Shown here piece after piece: positions 1 to 9,528 of a DNA stretch of 64,000 nucleotides. Under the pieces are notes generated by a model. It did no database searches. It was not told where the DNA came from and worked only from the letters and a program-made list of their open reading frames with translations. Position 1 is the stretch's first letter, and each line of letters starts with the position of its first letter. The position numbers were made by a program, and so were the translations under genes. Origin of the DNA: Flavobacterium buctense (GTDB taxonomy: Bacteria > Bacteroidota > Bacteroidia > Flavobacteriales > Flavobacteriaceae); contig NZ_JACTAB010000002.1 of NCBI RefSeq assembly GCF_014486695.1, forward strand, positions 310,001 through 374,000, written 5' to 3'.

Positions 1-39
1 ATTTTCAACAGAATCAAATATTTCTGCAATTTCACTCAT
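1..39 (-). CDS. N-terminal fragment of an unidentified gene leaving the window
   Basis: An ATG on the minus strand at 39..37 opens a frame that stays open to the window edge (MSEIAEIFDSVEN). A Bacteroidetes-type -7 box, TAACTTTG, lies upstream on the same strand at 74..67. This fits a short 5' UTR and supports a real gene start. Only 13 residues are visible, so no function can be assigned. Confidence 0.5.
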   Translation of the reverse strand, partial: MSEIAEIFDSVEN

Positions 40-66
40 AAATTACTTTATTCATTACTTACTTTA

Positions 67-74
67 CAAAGTTA
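67..74 (-). promoter_or_regulatory. -7 promoter box for the leftmost minus-strand gene
   Basis: The minus strand reads TAACTTTG, an exact match to the Bacteroidetes consensus TAnnTTTG, about 28 bases before the ATG at 39. The -33 element is only weakly matched. Confidence 0.45.
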
Positions 75-229
75 GGATTCTATTTTGTTTGCACAATATT
101 TTTCACAATTATTTATCCTTACTTTTAAAATGAAATGGTAACATTTTGTTTCTTAATGAGTTATAAATAAAAATTAGAAATCGTAAATTTTAACTTACTT
201 TTTTATACCTTAGCTAAAACATCGCTTTT

Positions 230-1927
230 ATGAAATACATTGGGTTATTGTGTTGTTATACTGCTATGCTTTTTGGGCAAAATCAGTATCCGAAGGACTA
301 TTTTCGATCTCCTTTGGATATTCCATTGCAACTTTCCGGCAATTTTGGCGAATTGAGACCGAATCATTTTCATTCCGGTTTCGATTTTAAAACGCAAAAA
401 AAAGAAGGTTTCAAGGTTTATGCTGTCGCCGAGGGTTATGTTTCCCGAATTAAAATAGCTGAAAATGGCTATGGAAAAGCCGTATACATTACACATCCAA
501 ATGGTTACACTTCTGTTTACGGTCATTTGCAATCAGGTTTTGGTGAAGTCGAAAAGTTGATAAAGAGCTCACAATACCAAGCCAAATCATATGAAATTGA
601 TGTAACATTTTCACCCACTGAATTAGTTGTCAAAAAAGAGGATGTCATCGGTCTCACCGGAAATACAGGAGGTTCTGATGGTCCGCATTTGCATTTTGAA
701 ATCCGAGATACGACAACCGAAAAGATTATAAATCCTATGTATTTCGGTTTTGACTCGGTTATTACCGATTCTAAGAGACCTATTCTCAATAGTTTATTTG
801 TTTATCCGCTAGATCAAAATTCAATAGTCAATCAATCCAAAAGACCTATAGCGGTTAGTGTTTCGCAACAAGCTGATGGGAGTTATATAGCCGAAAAAGT
901 TTTAGCCACAGGAAAAATCGGTTTCGGAATTACCACTTTTGATTACGATGATGTTTCCTGGAATGCCAATGGAATTTTCAGAGTACAGACTTCTTTAAAC
1001 GGAAAAGCTGATTTTAAGTATAAGTTCGATACTTTTTCTTTTGATGAAACTCGTTATGTAAATGCATTAATTGATTATGGTCGGTATAAAAAATTAGGGC
1101 AACGCGTTCAAAAGCTGTATACTGAAAATCCATATCCGCTTAGCATTATCCAATCCGGAAATACTAATGGAATTATTTCTGTTTCTGCTAACATGACTCA
1201 AAACTATAAAATAGAAATAGCCGATTTTAGCGAAAATTTGACTCGTGTTTTTATTCCAATAGAATATTCAACCTTGACTTCAAAAGTCAATGAAGTACCA
1301 ATTACGTCTAAATATTTGGTGAAAACCAATAAGGAGAATGTTTTCTCTTTGGAAAATGTTACAGTTTCCATTCCGGCAAATACTTTTCTGAAAGATTTCT
1401 ATATGGATTTTGAAGTCAAGAACGGATTGTTGCATTTGCATGATGATGTTGAGCCGGCTTTTGCCAATATGGCGATTACTTTTGAAGATAGTGTAAGTTC
1501 GGAAAAGGATAGGAAAAAAATGTTTATTGGTTCTATTGACGGCAAAAAAATCTATTATTACAATACTAAACGCTATAAAAATTCGTTTACAGTTTATTCC
1601 AAATATTTGGGAGATTATAAACTGTTCAAAGACAGCATGCCACCGAAAATTAAGATTGACAAGAAAATCGGAGGCAAATGGATTAGCCAACAAAACGAAT
1701 TACTATTTACAATTTCCGATGATTTGTCAGGGATCAAAAGCTACGAAGGCATGCTAAACGGCAATTGGATTTTATTAGAATACGAACCCAAAACCAAAAA
1801 ACTAATCCATCACTTTTCTGATGGAATAGTAGCGGAAGGGAAAAACGATTTAAAAGTCGTCGTTACCGATAATGTTGGAAATTCTACTATCTTTGAAACA
1901 CAATTTTTTAGAAGTCAAAAACCTTAA
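230..1927 (+). CDS. M23 family peptidoglycan metallopeptidase
   Basis: Probable zinc endopeptidase that cuts peptide cross-links in peptidoglycan, exported to the periplasm. A short hydrophobic N-terminus ends near FGQ. The M23 (LytM-like) core covers roughly residues 30-170: HSGFDF supplies the first His and Asp zinc ligands, and the HLHFEIR motif supplies the third ligand and catalytic His. The remaining ~390 residues are a long C-terminal region of unknown fold. At 565 residues it is much longer than a bare M23 domain. A TonB receptor gene starts 9 bases after its stop and is probably co-transcribed. A near-consensus -7 box (TACCTTAG, 206-213) precedes the ATG. The family call is secure; the substrate is inferred. 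Confidence 0.88.
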   Translation: MKYIGLLCCYTAMLFGQNQYPKDYFRSPLDIPLQLSGNFGELRPNHFHSGFDFKTQKKEGFKVYAVAEGYVSRIKIAENGYGKAVYITHPNGYTSVYGHLQSGFGEVEKLIKSSQYQAKSYEIDVTFSPTELVVKKEDVIGLTGNTGGSDGPHLHFEIRDTTTEKIINPMYFGFDSVITDSKRPILNSLFVYPLDQNSIVNQSKRPIAVSVSQQADGSYIAEKVLATGKIGFGITTFDYDDVSWNANGIFRVQTSLNGKADFKYKFDTFSFDETRYVNALIDYGRYKKLGQRVQKLYTENPYPLSIIQSGNTNGIISVSANMTQNYKIEIADFSENLTRVFIPIEYSTLTSKVNEVPITSKYLVKTNKENVFSLENVTVSIPANTFLKDFYMDFEVKNGLLHLHDDVEPAFANMAITFEDSVSSEKDRKKMFIGSIDGKKIYYYNTKRYKNSFTVYSKYLGDYKLFKDSMPPKIKIDKKIGGKWISQQNELLFTISDDLSGIKSYEGMLNGNWILLEYEPKTKKLIHHFSDGIVAEGKNDLKVVVTDNVGNSTIFETQFFRSQKP

Positions 1928-1936
1928 TCCTATAGT

Positions 1937-4414
1937 TTGAGAACAAATAAATTCCTTTTTACACTCCTTTTTTTAGCGTTCAATTGCATCGCTTTAGCCC
2001 AAAACGCATCAGCTAAAGTTGCCGGAGTCGTACTCGATGAAAACAACAAACCGGTTGAAAATGTTAGTGTAAGCTACCAAACCAAAACCGCTACAACTGA
2101 TAAAACCGGGTTTTACGAAATAAACGTTCCTGCCAATCAAAAAGTGGTGCTGGTTTTCACTCACAAATCGTTAAGAAACATAACCGCTACTTTTCAATTG
2201 AAACCCGGAGAAAATTTGGAATGGCACGTTGTCATGAGTGAAAAAGCAGAACAATTAAGCGATGTAGTAATAACCAGTAGTCGAAGAAGAGTACAAGGAA
2301 TTACTTCAATTGAACCCGAAACCATCAGAACAAATCCGAGTGCAATGCCCGGCGTGGAAAGTGTTTTGAAAACTTTTGCGGGTGTAAATGCTAATAACGA
2401 ATTAAGTTCAGGTTACAATGTTCGTGGTGGAAACTATGATGAAAACCTAGTGTATGTTAATGAAATTGAAGTGTATCGTCCGTTCCTAGTCCGTTCCGGT
2501 CAGCAAGAAGGACTGAGTTTTACCAATACGGATATGGTGCAAAAAATTGATTTCTCCGCCGGTGGATTTCAAGCCAAATACGGCGATAAAATGTCATCCG
2601 TTCTAGACATTACTTATAGAATTCCCAAAAGATACAGCATTATGGCCGAAGCCAGTTTCTTAGGTGGAAGTATAACGGGAGAAGGTATTTCTAAAAATAA
2701 AAAATGGTCCGCCATTACCGGGATTCGTTACCGCGATAATTCCCTTTTCGTCAACAGTCAGGAAACGCAAACCAATTTCCGACCAACCTTTATGGACGTG
2801 CAAACCAATGTGAATTTTAGTCCAAATAAAAGATGGCAGTTCAGTTTCTTGGGCAATGCATCACAAAACAGATATAACTATCAGCCTTTAACACGCCAAA
2901 CTAACTTTGGAACTATCGACGAACCTATCGCGTTGCAAATTTTTTACGATGGTCAGGAAAAAGACCGATATCAAACGCTTTTTGGTGCTTTCAAAACAAC
3001 ATTTGCCAAAGACGACAACAATATTTTCAGATTCATAAGTTCGGTTTATCATACCCAAGAGCAAGAGTACTTTGATATTTTTGCCGCTTATTTTTTAGGC
3101 GAAGTCGATACCAATATCGGGTCGGAAACTTTAGGAGAAGTAACTTTTAGCCAAGGCGTTGGGTCGCAATTAAATCATGCGCGAAATGATTTAGATGCTT
3201 TATTTATTAATGCTGAAGTCAAAGGAACGCATTTCATCAATAATAAAAAACACCAAATTGATTGGGGTTTCAAATACACCCGTGAAAATATTCGTGACCG
3301 CATTGTTGAATGGGAAGTCATTGATTCTGCCGGGTTTTCTTTAAATCCGCCTCAAATTGATTTCCCTAATGACCAACCTTACAATCCATATGTTGGCCCA
3401 TTAGTGCCTTTCCAAAATGTAAGAGCCACCAACTTCATTGATATTGACCGATTTTCCGGGTTTGCCCAATGGAATACGAAAACTGAAATTGGTAACCATC
3501 AGTTATGGATTACTGCCGGAGCTCGTTTTCACAATTGGACCGTTTCAGGAGACGGTATTTCAAATGCAAAGAGTCAAACCGTTATCAGTCCGAGAGCTCA
3601 GTTTGCTTTAAAACCTGATTGGGATAAAGACATGATATTTCGTTTTGCAGCCGGTTTTTATCACCAACCGCCATTGTATCGTGAATTGCGTGATATGAAT
3701 GGAGTGGTAAATCCGAATGTGAAAGCCCAGCAATCCATTCATTTTGTGTTGAGCAATGATTATAATTTCAAGATGGCCAAGCGTCCTTTTAAATTGGTTA
3801 CGGAAGCCTATTACAAAACCATGACTGATGTGAATACATATACATTAGAAAACGTAAGAATTCGGTACCGAGCCAATAATGAGGCGGAAGCTTATGCTTA
3901 TGGTTTAGACATGAGATTAAACGGAGAGTTCGTTCCCGGAACAGAATCTTGGTTGAGTTTTGGTTATATGAAGACCGAAGAAAATCAAAATAATCGTGGG
4001 TTTATAGCGCGTCCGACGGATCAAAGATTGAAAGTCGGTATTCTTTTTCAAGATTATATGCCCAATTTACCTAACATGAAATTATACTTGAATTTGGTTT
4101 ACAATACCGGTTTACCAGGTGGTTCGCCTTCTTATGCCGATGCTTACACTTACCAAACGCGTTTGCGTGATTACCGTCGTGCGGATGTTGGGTTTTCCTA
4201 TGTGTTGACCGAAAAGAACAATGAAAGAGCGAATGGACATTGGTTGAAAAAATTTGAAGATTTATCCATAGGTTTTGAAATTTTTAATTTGTTTAACAAC
4301 CAAAATGCCATTACCAATACATGGGTGCGTGATGTGTATACCAAAAACCAATACGGAATTCCAAACTATATGACCACGCGTGTTTTCAATGTGAAACTGA
4401 CTGCGAAATTGTAG
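1937..4414 (+). CDS. TonB-dependent outer-membrane receptor (TTG start)
   Basis: Outer-membrane receptor of 825 residues. It has a signal peptide ending near ALAQ, a carboxypeptidase-regulatory-like beta-sandwich (about residues 25-100), a plug domain containing YNVRGGNYDE, and a long beta-barrel ending in the aromatic-rich strand VFNVKLTAKL. The start must be TTG at 1937: an in-frame stop lies at 1925-1927, and the first in-frame ATG is near residue 98, which would remove the signal peptide. It follows the M23 gene by 9 bases and is followed 37 bases later by a lipoprotein gene. No SusD partner is present, so the substrate cannot be inferred. Confidence 0.9.
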   Translation: MRTNKFLFTLLFLAFNCIALAQNASAKVAGVVLDENNKPVENVSVSYQTKTATTDKTGFYEINVPANQKVVLVFTHKSLRNITATFQLKPGENLEWHVVMSEKAEQLSDVVITSSRRRVQGITSIEPETIRTNPSAMPGVESVLKTFAGVNANNELSSGYNVRGGNYDENLVYVNEIEVYRPFLVRSGQQEGLSFTNTDMVQKIDFSAGGFQAKYGDKMSSVLDITYRIPKRYSIMAEASFLGGSITGEGISKNKKWSAITGIRYRDNSLFVNSQETQTNFRPTFMDVQTNVNFSPNKRWQFSFLGNASQNRYNYQPLTRQTNFGTIDEPIALQIFYDGQEKDRYQTLFGAFKTTFAKDDNNIFRFISSVYHTQEQEYFDIFAAYFLGEVDTNIGSETLGEVTFSQGVGSQLNHARNDLDALFINAEVKGTHFINNKKHQIDWGFKYTRENIRDRIVEWEVIDSAGFSLNPPQIDFPNDQPYNPYVGPLVPFQNVRATNFIDIDRFSGFAQWNTKTEIGNHQLWITAGARFHNWTVSGDGISNAKSQTVISPRAQFALKPDWDKDMIFRFAAGFYHQPPLYRELRDMNGVVNPNVKAQQSIHFVLSNDYNFKMAKRPFKLVTEAYYKTMTDVNTYTLENVRIRYRANNEAEAYAYGLDMRLNGEFVPGTESWLSFGYMKTEENQNNRGFIARPTDQRLKVGILFQDYMPNLPNMKLYLNLVYNTGLPGGSPSYADAYTYQTRLRDYRRADVGFSYVLTEKNNERANGHWLKKFEDLSIGFEIFNLFNNQNAITNTWVRDVYTKNQYGIPNYMTTRVFNVKLTAKL

Positions 4415-4451
4415 AAATAAATCACTATTTTTGATAACAAATTATTTTGAG

Positions 4452-5168
4452 ATGAAAAATTTCACTTTCTATATTTCCTTGATTTTGATGGTAACTTTAG
4501 TAAGTTGCAAAAAAGAAGAATCACCCAAACCCAAAGTGATTTACCAAGACACTTCAAAAGCAAAAACCGAAGTTCCGGAAGACACTACACAAATTGAAAT
4601 CGCCGATTTGCCTATCAACATGGATGGCACCAATTACTTAATTTTTCCAATCGGAACGGTGTCCAGCGACAAAAAAGGCTTAAAATCTTCTTATGATTCC
4701 AACACCGGTTACACGGTTTCCAATTATGGGGAATACCAAATTACAGGATTTTTGCAGAATTTGAAGTTTCAGGAAATAGGACAAGACACGATTTATGCGT
4801 TGACAGAAAAAAATGTTTTGATTGAAACCGCTACTTATTTAAAAAACATAGCTGTTAAGACTAAAAAGCAATTGATGGTTTTTACTTTGGCAGATTCGGA
4901 TACTAATAAAGACAATAAAGTAAACAGCAGTGATATTAAATCACTTTACTTGAGTGATATTTCCGGAAAGAGCTTCACTAAGATTTCGACAGATTTTCAA
5001 GAATTGATTGATTGGAATATTATTGAATCCCGAAGCAGATTGTATTTCAGAGCTATGGAAGATACTAATAAAAATGGCGCTTTTGATAAAGAAGACACAC
5101 TCCATTATTACTTCGTTAATCTTTTAGACAAAGAATGGAAAGCCACTGAAATCAAACCTTTGCTTTAA
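4452..5168 (+). CDS. Lipoprotein with calcium-loop-like motifs
   Basis: Predicted lipoprotein of 238 residues. The ATG at 4452 puts a normal signal peptide directly before the lipobox LVSC; the ATG seven codons upstream adds a poor leader. Two Asp-rich stretches in the C-terminal half, DSDTNKDNKVNSSD and EDTNKNGAFDKED, resemble the DxDxNxD loops of dockerin or EF-hand calcium sites. It follows the TonB receptor in the same direction and may be its surface or periplasmic partner. I do not recognise a named family. Its stop lies 6 bases from the stop of the convergent DUF2971 gene. Confidence 0.75.
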   Translation: MKNFTFYISLILMVTLVSCKKEESPKPKVIYQDTSKAKTEVPEDTTQIEIADLPINMDGTNYLIFPIGTVSSDKKGLKSSYDSNTGYTVSNYGEYQITGFLQNLKFQEIGQDTIYALTEKNVLIETATYLKNIAVKTKKQLMVFTLADSDTNKDNKVNSSDIKSLYLSDISGKSFTKISTDFQELIDWNIIESRSRLYFRAMEDTNKNGAFDKEDTLHYYFVNLLDKEWKATEIKPLL

Positions 5169-5174
5169 ACTATT

Positions 5175-5876
5175 CTAAATCAGTATATCGCTCTCTAAGT
5201 CGGATTTTTCAATTTCAAAATCGAAACCTAATTTGGAAACCAATTCGATGACCAGTTTTTTATACCAGTTCTCCGATTTGGGGTGAATGTAGATTTTTTC
5301 AATCATTTGATCAATATCAACATCAATCTTTAAACCGTCATTGATTTTGATGTCTTTGTCCGATAAGTCCGCTATGATTCTGACTTCGCCTTCATACTGA
5401 AAACTTTTCCGCTTGAATAAAAAAGGAAAAAACATATCGTCAAACGGAATGTACTCTTTTTTGTAATCGATATAATTGACTTCGCCTATGAATTGGTTGA
5501 AGTCTCTCTCAACTTCCAAAGCTTTTTGCAAACGGCCAATCGTGGATTGAATCGCCAAACCTTCACTGTTTTGGGTGAAAATCTGCCACATCGCAAACGA
5601 TTCGTATTCGTTGATGTGCCAACTGCTTACGACCACTTTTTCACGATGCGATTTGTAAAAGGATAAAAACTCCGGATTGTTTTCGGAAAGCTTTTTGATT
5701 TCTTCAAAAGTGGGTTCACTAAAAGTGCCTTCGTATTGGTCTTCAAATTTATCTGAACGCGACATAAATAACTTTCGGGACAACAGTAAATCGAGAAATT
5801 TAGACAAGTCCAAATACTTCCAAACTACCGTGTTAGGATCTTCAGGCAGTTTGATATTTGGATTCTTTACATACAT
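5175..5876 (-). CDS. DUF2971-like protein
   Basis: Soluble protein of 233 residues with no signal peptide or membrane segment. The N-terminal pattern VWKYLDLSKFLDLL..KLFMSRSDKFEDQYEG and the central stretch VVVSSWHINEYESFAMWQIF match the style of the DUF2971 family, whose function is unknown. It stands alone, convergent with the lipoprotein gene on its 3' side and tandem with the ABC exporter gene further downstream. The family call comes from motif memory and was not searched. Confidence 0.65.
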   Translation of the reverse strand: MYVKNPNIKLPEDPNTVVWKYLDLSKFLDLLLSRKLFMSRSDKFEDQYEGTFSEPTFEEIKKLSENNPEFLSFYKSHREKVVVSSWHINEYESFAMWQIFTQNSEGLAIQSTIGRLQKALEVERDFNQFIGEVNYIDYKKEYIPFDDMFFPFLFKRKSFQYEGEVRIIADLSDKDIKINDGLKIDVDIDQMIEKIYIHPKSENWYKKLVIELVSKLGFDFEIEKSDLESDILI

Positions 5877-5922
5877 TACGAATTACAGTATTTAAAAACT
5901 AAATATATTAGCTTAATTTCTT

Positions 5923-5946
5923 AATAATCCAACAATCTAATAATCT
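5923..5946. repeat. Three tandem degenerate 8-mers
   Basis: The plus strand reads AATAATCC, AACAATCT, AATAATCT without gaps. On the minus strand these are AGATTATT, AGATTGTT, GGATTATT, i.e. AGAnnnTT-type words. The array reaches the stop codon of the ABC exporter gene and belongs to the same word family as the arrays near 16.7 and 17.8 kb. Confidence 0.6.
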
Positions 5947-7771
5947 ATTCAAAAGATTGCATGGTTACCAATTTGGAATAAGTACCACTCTTGGCTAAAA
6001 GTTCATCGTGTGTTCCTTGTTCAACGATTTCTCCTTTTTGCATCACCACGATCATATCCGCTTTTTGAATTGTTGAAAGTCTATGCGCAATTACAACCGA
6101 AGTTCGGTTTTGCATCATGTTTTCCAAGGCTTGTTGGACTAATCTTTCGCTTTCGGTATCCAGAGCAGAAGTCGCTTCATCCAAAATCATAATTGGTGGA
6201 TTTTTTAAAACGGCACGTGCAATCGACAAACGTTGTTTTTGACCGCCTGAAAGTTTGTTACCACTATCGCCAACATTAGCATAAATGCCATCCGGTAAAT
6301 CTTTGACGAATTCGTAAGCATTGGCAATTTTCAAGGCTTCGATGATTTCTTCATCACTAGCGTCTAATTTTCCTAAAGCAATATTGGCTTTAATAGTATC
6401 GTTGAATAGTATAGAATCTTGTGTAACCAATCCCATTAATCCGCGAAGTGAATGTAAATCCATGTCTTTGATGTCGACATTGTCAATGATGATTTTGCCT
6501 TCGTTTACGTCATAAAAACGCGTCAGCAAATTGGCAATGGTACTTTTTCCGGAACCGGATTGTCCGACAAGAGCGACAGTTTTACCTTTGGGAACTGTAA
6601 GAGAGAAGTTTTTTAAGACGTTTTCTTCTTCGTATCTGAAATTGATGTTTTCTAAAGTGATTCCGGATTCAAAAGTTGATTTATGAACAGCGTCTTTTTT
6701 ACTTTGAATTGGATTTTCTTGTTCCAATATTTCTAAGATTCTTTCCGCAGCCGCTTCTCCTTTTTTCACACCATAACTGGCTTTTGAAATGGCTTTGGCC
6801 GGAGTCAGAATGTTATAAGCCAATCCCATATAGCCAATAAATTTAGCCCCGGAAAGCGTGCCTTCTACTAAAACCATACTTCCGCCATACACTAAAAGAA
6901 CTGCAATAATAAGGATTCCCAAGAATTCACTCAAAGGAGAAGAAAGGTTTTGACGGTTTAGGATTTTATTGTTTAAATGAAAAAATCTATCGGTTGAATT
7001 GGTGAATTTGCCTTGAAAGACTTTTTCGCTGTTGAAGCCTTTGATGACTTTTAATCCGCTAAGTGTTTCTTCTATAATCGATAAAAAATACCCTTGTTCA
7101 ATGGCTGCTTTATCTGATTTTTTCTTAAGCGATTTGCCGACTTTAGAAATGATAAAACCTGATATTGGTATAAATATAAAGACAAACAGCGTTAGTTTCA
7201 CGCTAATGAAAAACATCGCGCCAATGGTAAATAAGATGGTCAAAGGTTCGCGGACAATCAATTCCAAAACCGACAGAAAAGAATGCTGAATTTCCAACAC
7301 ATCAGAAGTCATTCTGGAAATTACATCGCCTTTTCGCTTCTCTGAAAAATAGGAGATAGGCAATTCGACCGATTTTTTGTACATCGCATTTCGAATGTCT
7401 CTCAAAACCCCATTTCTAAGGAAAGTGATAAAATACATCGCCCAATAATTACACAGGTTTTTTAATAAAAACAAGGTAATTATCAAAGTAATCATTACTA
7501 ATAAAGTGTATTGCGGACCTTCGGTTTCGTTGAAATGAGTAATGTAATAACCCATAATGTTTTCCACATAATCACCAAAATGTTCAATGCCTTCAAAAAC
7601 CGGTTTGGTCGTAATTTTATTGTCTTCTTTAAAAAGTACGGATAGCATCGGAATTAATGCCACAAAAGAAACAGCACTAAACAATGCGTAGAAAACATTA
7701 AAAAAAATGTTTAAGTAAACATACTTTTTATACGGACGAATAAAGGGGAAAATCTTTTTGATGCTACTCAT
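5945..7771 (-). CDS. MsbA-like ABC exporter (fused permease and ATPase)
   Basis: Half-transporter of 608 residues: six-helix type I exporter membrane domain (about residues 15-320) fused to an ATPase. Motifs include Walker A GQSGSGKST, signature LSGGQKQR, Walker B IMILDEATSALD and H-loop AHRLST. The family exports lipids, lipid A precursors or drugs as a homodimer. Its ATG overlaps the stop of the phosphohexomutase gene by one base (TAATG), so the two are translationally coupled. It is last in a four-gene operon with a GT2 transferase, which suggests envelope glycolipid or lipid export, but the substrate is unproven. Confidence 0.92.
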   Translation of the reverse strand: MSSIKKIFPFIRPYKKYVYLNIFFNVFYALFSAVSFVALIPMLSVLFKEDNKITTKPVFEGIEHFGDYVENIMGYYITHFNETEGPQYTLLVMITLIITLFLLKNLCNYWAMYFITFLRNGVLRDIRNAMYKKSVELPISYFSEKRKGDVISRMTSDVLEIQHSFLSVLELIVREPLTILFTIGAMFFISVKLTLFVFIFIPISGFIISKVGKSLKKKSDKAAIEQGYFLSIIEETLSGLKVIKGFNSEKVFQGKFTNSTDRFFHLNNKILNRQNLSSPLSEFLGILIIAVLLVYGGSMVLVEGTLSGAKFIGYMGLAYNILTPAKAISKASYGVKKGEAAAERILEILEQENPIQSKKDAVHKSTFESGITLENINFRYEEENVLKNFSLTVPKGKTVALVGQSGSGKSTIANLLTRFYDVNEGKIIIDNVDIKDMDLHSLRGLMGLVTQDSILFNDTIKANIALGKLDASDEEIIEALKIANAYEFVKDLPDGIYANVGDSGNKLSGGQKQRLSIARAVLKNPPIMILDEATSALDTESERLVQQALENMMQNRTSVVIAHRLSTIQKADMIVVMQKGEIVEQGTHDELLAKSGTYSKLVTMQSFE

Positions 7772-9498
7772 TAGTTCAACTGCATTTCTGAAATGATAGT
7801 GGTGATTTTTTGGTCCAAATAAGCTTCAGCTGCCGGAATTTCTTCCAAGTTTTCAATCGCGGTATTGACACTGAAATAGAACTTAATTTTTGGCTCAGTT
7901 CCACTCGGACGCGCACAAATTTTCGAACCGTCTTCTAAATAATAAATCAACACGTCTGATTTTGGAATAGTCAAGTTTTCCGTTTCACCTGATAATAAAT
8001 TTTTGGCCGTCGAATTTAGATAATCTTCCACCATAATCACGCGTTGTCCGTTGATTTCAGCCACCGGATTGTCGCGCATGTCAATCATCATTTGTTTGAT
8101 TTCATTCGCACCTTCGATTCCTTTTTTGGTAATCGAAATCAGGTATTCTTTGTAGAAACCAAAATCGACATACATTTGTTGTAAATATTGGTGAACGGAA
8201 CTCTTATTTTCTTTAGCCTGCGCTGCAATTTCACACATTAATAAAATGGCACCAACGGCATCTTTATCGCGAACAGCATCACCTACCATGAAACCAAAAC
8301 TTTCTTCGCCACCGCCGATAAATTGCAACTCAGGGAAATCTTTGATGAACTTGGCAATCCATTTGAAACCGGTTAAACCCACTTTACATTCCACACCATA
8401 AGCCGAAGCCAATTCCAACATCATAGGCGTTGATACTATAGTCGAACCGATGAATTGTTTGCCATTAAGTCTGTTCGCTTTTTTCCATTGTTCCAATAAA
8501 TAATTGGTCATCACAACCATCGTTTGATTTCCGTTAAGGAGAATCATTTTATTATTGTTATCTCTAACGGCAACTCCTAAACGGTCGCTGTCAGGATCGG
8601 TTCCAAAAACGATATCGGCGTGTAATTTTTCAGCCAAAGCCAAAGCCATAGTTAAGGCTTCCGGTTCTTCCGGATTCGGAGAAACTACCGTTGGAAAGTC
8701 GCCATTCGGTTCCGCTTGTTCCGGTACGATATTCACATCCGTATAACCGGCTTTCGCCAAAACACTTGGTACCGATTTGATGGAAGTGCCGTGAAGCGAA
8801 GTATAAACAATTTTTAAATTCGCTTTTGCATTTGCTGAAGTATTAAAACTAGCATTCGCAATAGTTGAATCTACAAAAGCATTGTCAATCTCAGTATCGA
8901 TGTATTCGATTAAACTATTGTTCGCTTCGAATTTGATTTCGCTGTATTTTAAGTCTTCAATAACTTGAATAATTTCTTCATCTTGTGGCGGAACCAATTG
9001 GCCACCATCTTGCCAATACACTTTGTAACCGTTGTATTCCGGCGGATTGTGCGAAGCTGTTAGTACAATTCCGGCATGACAGTTTAAATGTTTTAAGGCA
9101 AAGGACAATTCCGGTGTAGGTCGCATTTCTGAAAACAAATACACTTTGATGCCGTTGGCCGAGAAAACATCGGCAACTACTTTTCCAAGAGTATCACTGT
9201 TGTGACGACAATCATAAGCAATTACAACTTTCAACGCTTCTCCTGGGAATGATTTTTTCAGATAATCGGAAATGCCTTGTGTGTTTTTACCCAAAGTATA
9301 TTTATTGATGCGATTGGTGCCAACGCCCATAATTCCTCGCATGCCACCGGTTCCGAATTCTAAGTTTTTATAGAAACTCTCCTCCAAGTTTTTGGGAGAA
9401 GTGGTCATCATTTCTTTGATTTGGTTTTGGGTGTCAACGTCAAAAGTTGGGGTCAACCATTCGTTTACTTTGTCTAAAATATGTTGTTCGATATGCAT
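7771..9498 (-). CDS. Phospho-sugar mutase (phosphoglucomutase/phosphomannomutase)
   Basis: Alpha-D-phosphohexomutase of 575 residues, interconverting hexose 1- and 6-phosphates. All four active-site elements are present: phosphoserine loop TASHNPPEYNG, metal loop GTDPDSDRLG, sugar loop GGEESFGF and phosphate loop RPSGTEPKIKFY. The length fits the long bacterial phosphoglucomutase/phosphomannomutase type. It lies 30 bases after the GT2 gene and overlaps the exporter gene by one base, so it probably feeds nucleotide-sugar synthesis for envelope glycans. Glucose versus mannose specificity cannot be decided from motifs. Confidence 0.93.
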   Translation of the reverse strand: MHIEQHILDKVNEWLTPTFDVDTQNQIKEMMTTSPKNLEESFYKNLEFGTGGMRGIMGVGTNRINKYTLGKNTQGISDYLKKSFPGEALKVVIAYDCRHNSDTLGKVVADVFSANGIKVYLFSEMRPTPELSFALKHLNCHAGIVLTASHNPPEYNGYKVYWQDGGQLVPPQDEEIIQVIEDLKYSEIKFEANNSLIEYIDTEIDNAFVDSTIANASFNTSANAKANLKIVYTSLHGTSIKSVPSVLAKAGYTDVNIVPEQAEPNGDFPTVVSPNPEEPEALTMALALAEKLHADIVFGTDPDSDRLGVAVRDNNNKMILLNGNQTMVVMTNYLLEQWKKANRLNGKQFIGSTIVSTPMMLELASAYGVECKVGLTGFKWIAKFIKDFPELQFIGGGEESFGFMVGDAVRDKDAVGAILLMCEIAAQAKENKSSVHQYLQQMYVDFGFYKEYLISITKKGIEGANEIKQMMIDMRDNPVAEINGQRVIMVEDYLNSTAKNLLSGETENLTIPKSDVLIYYLEDGSKICARPSGTEPKIKFYFSVNTAIENLEEIPAAEAYLDQKITTIISEMQLN

Positions 9499-9528
9499 GG
9501 TAATTGTTTTTGAATTGAATTGAAATCT

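Noticed and set aside
1280..1693. 137-residue minus-strand frame inside the M23 gene
   Set aside because: It has no recognisable motif and lies entirely antisense to a well-supported gene.
9499..9528. Short TTGAA triplication between the GT2 and mutase genes
   Set aside because: Three 5-base copies in a 30-base AT-rich gap are too little to distinguish from chance.
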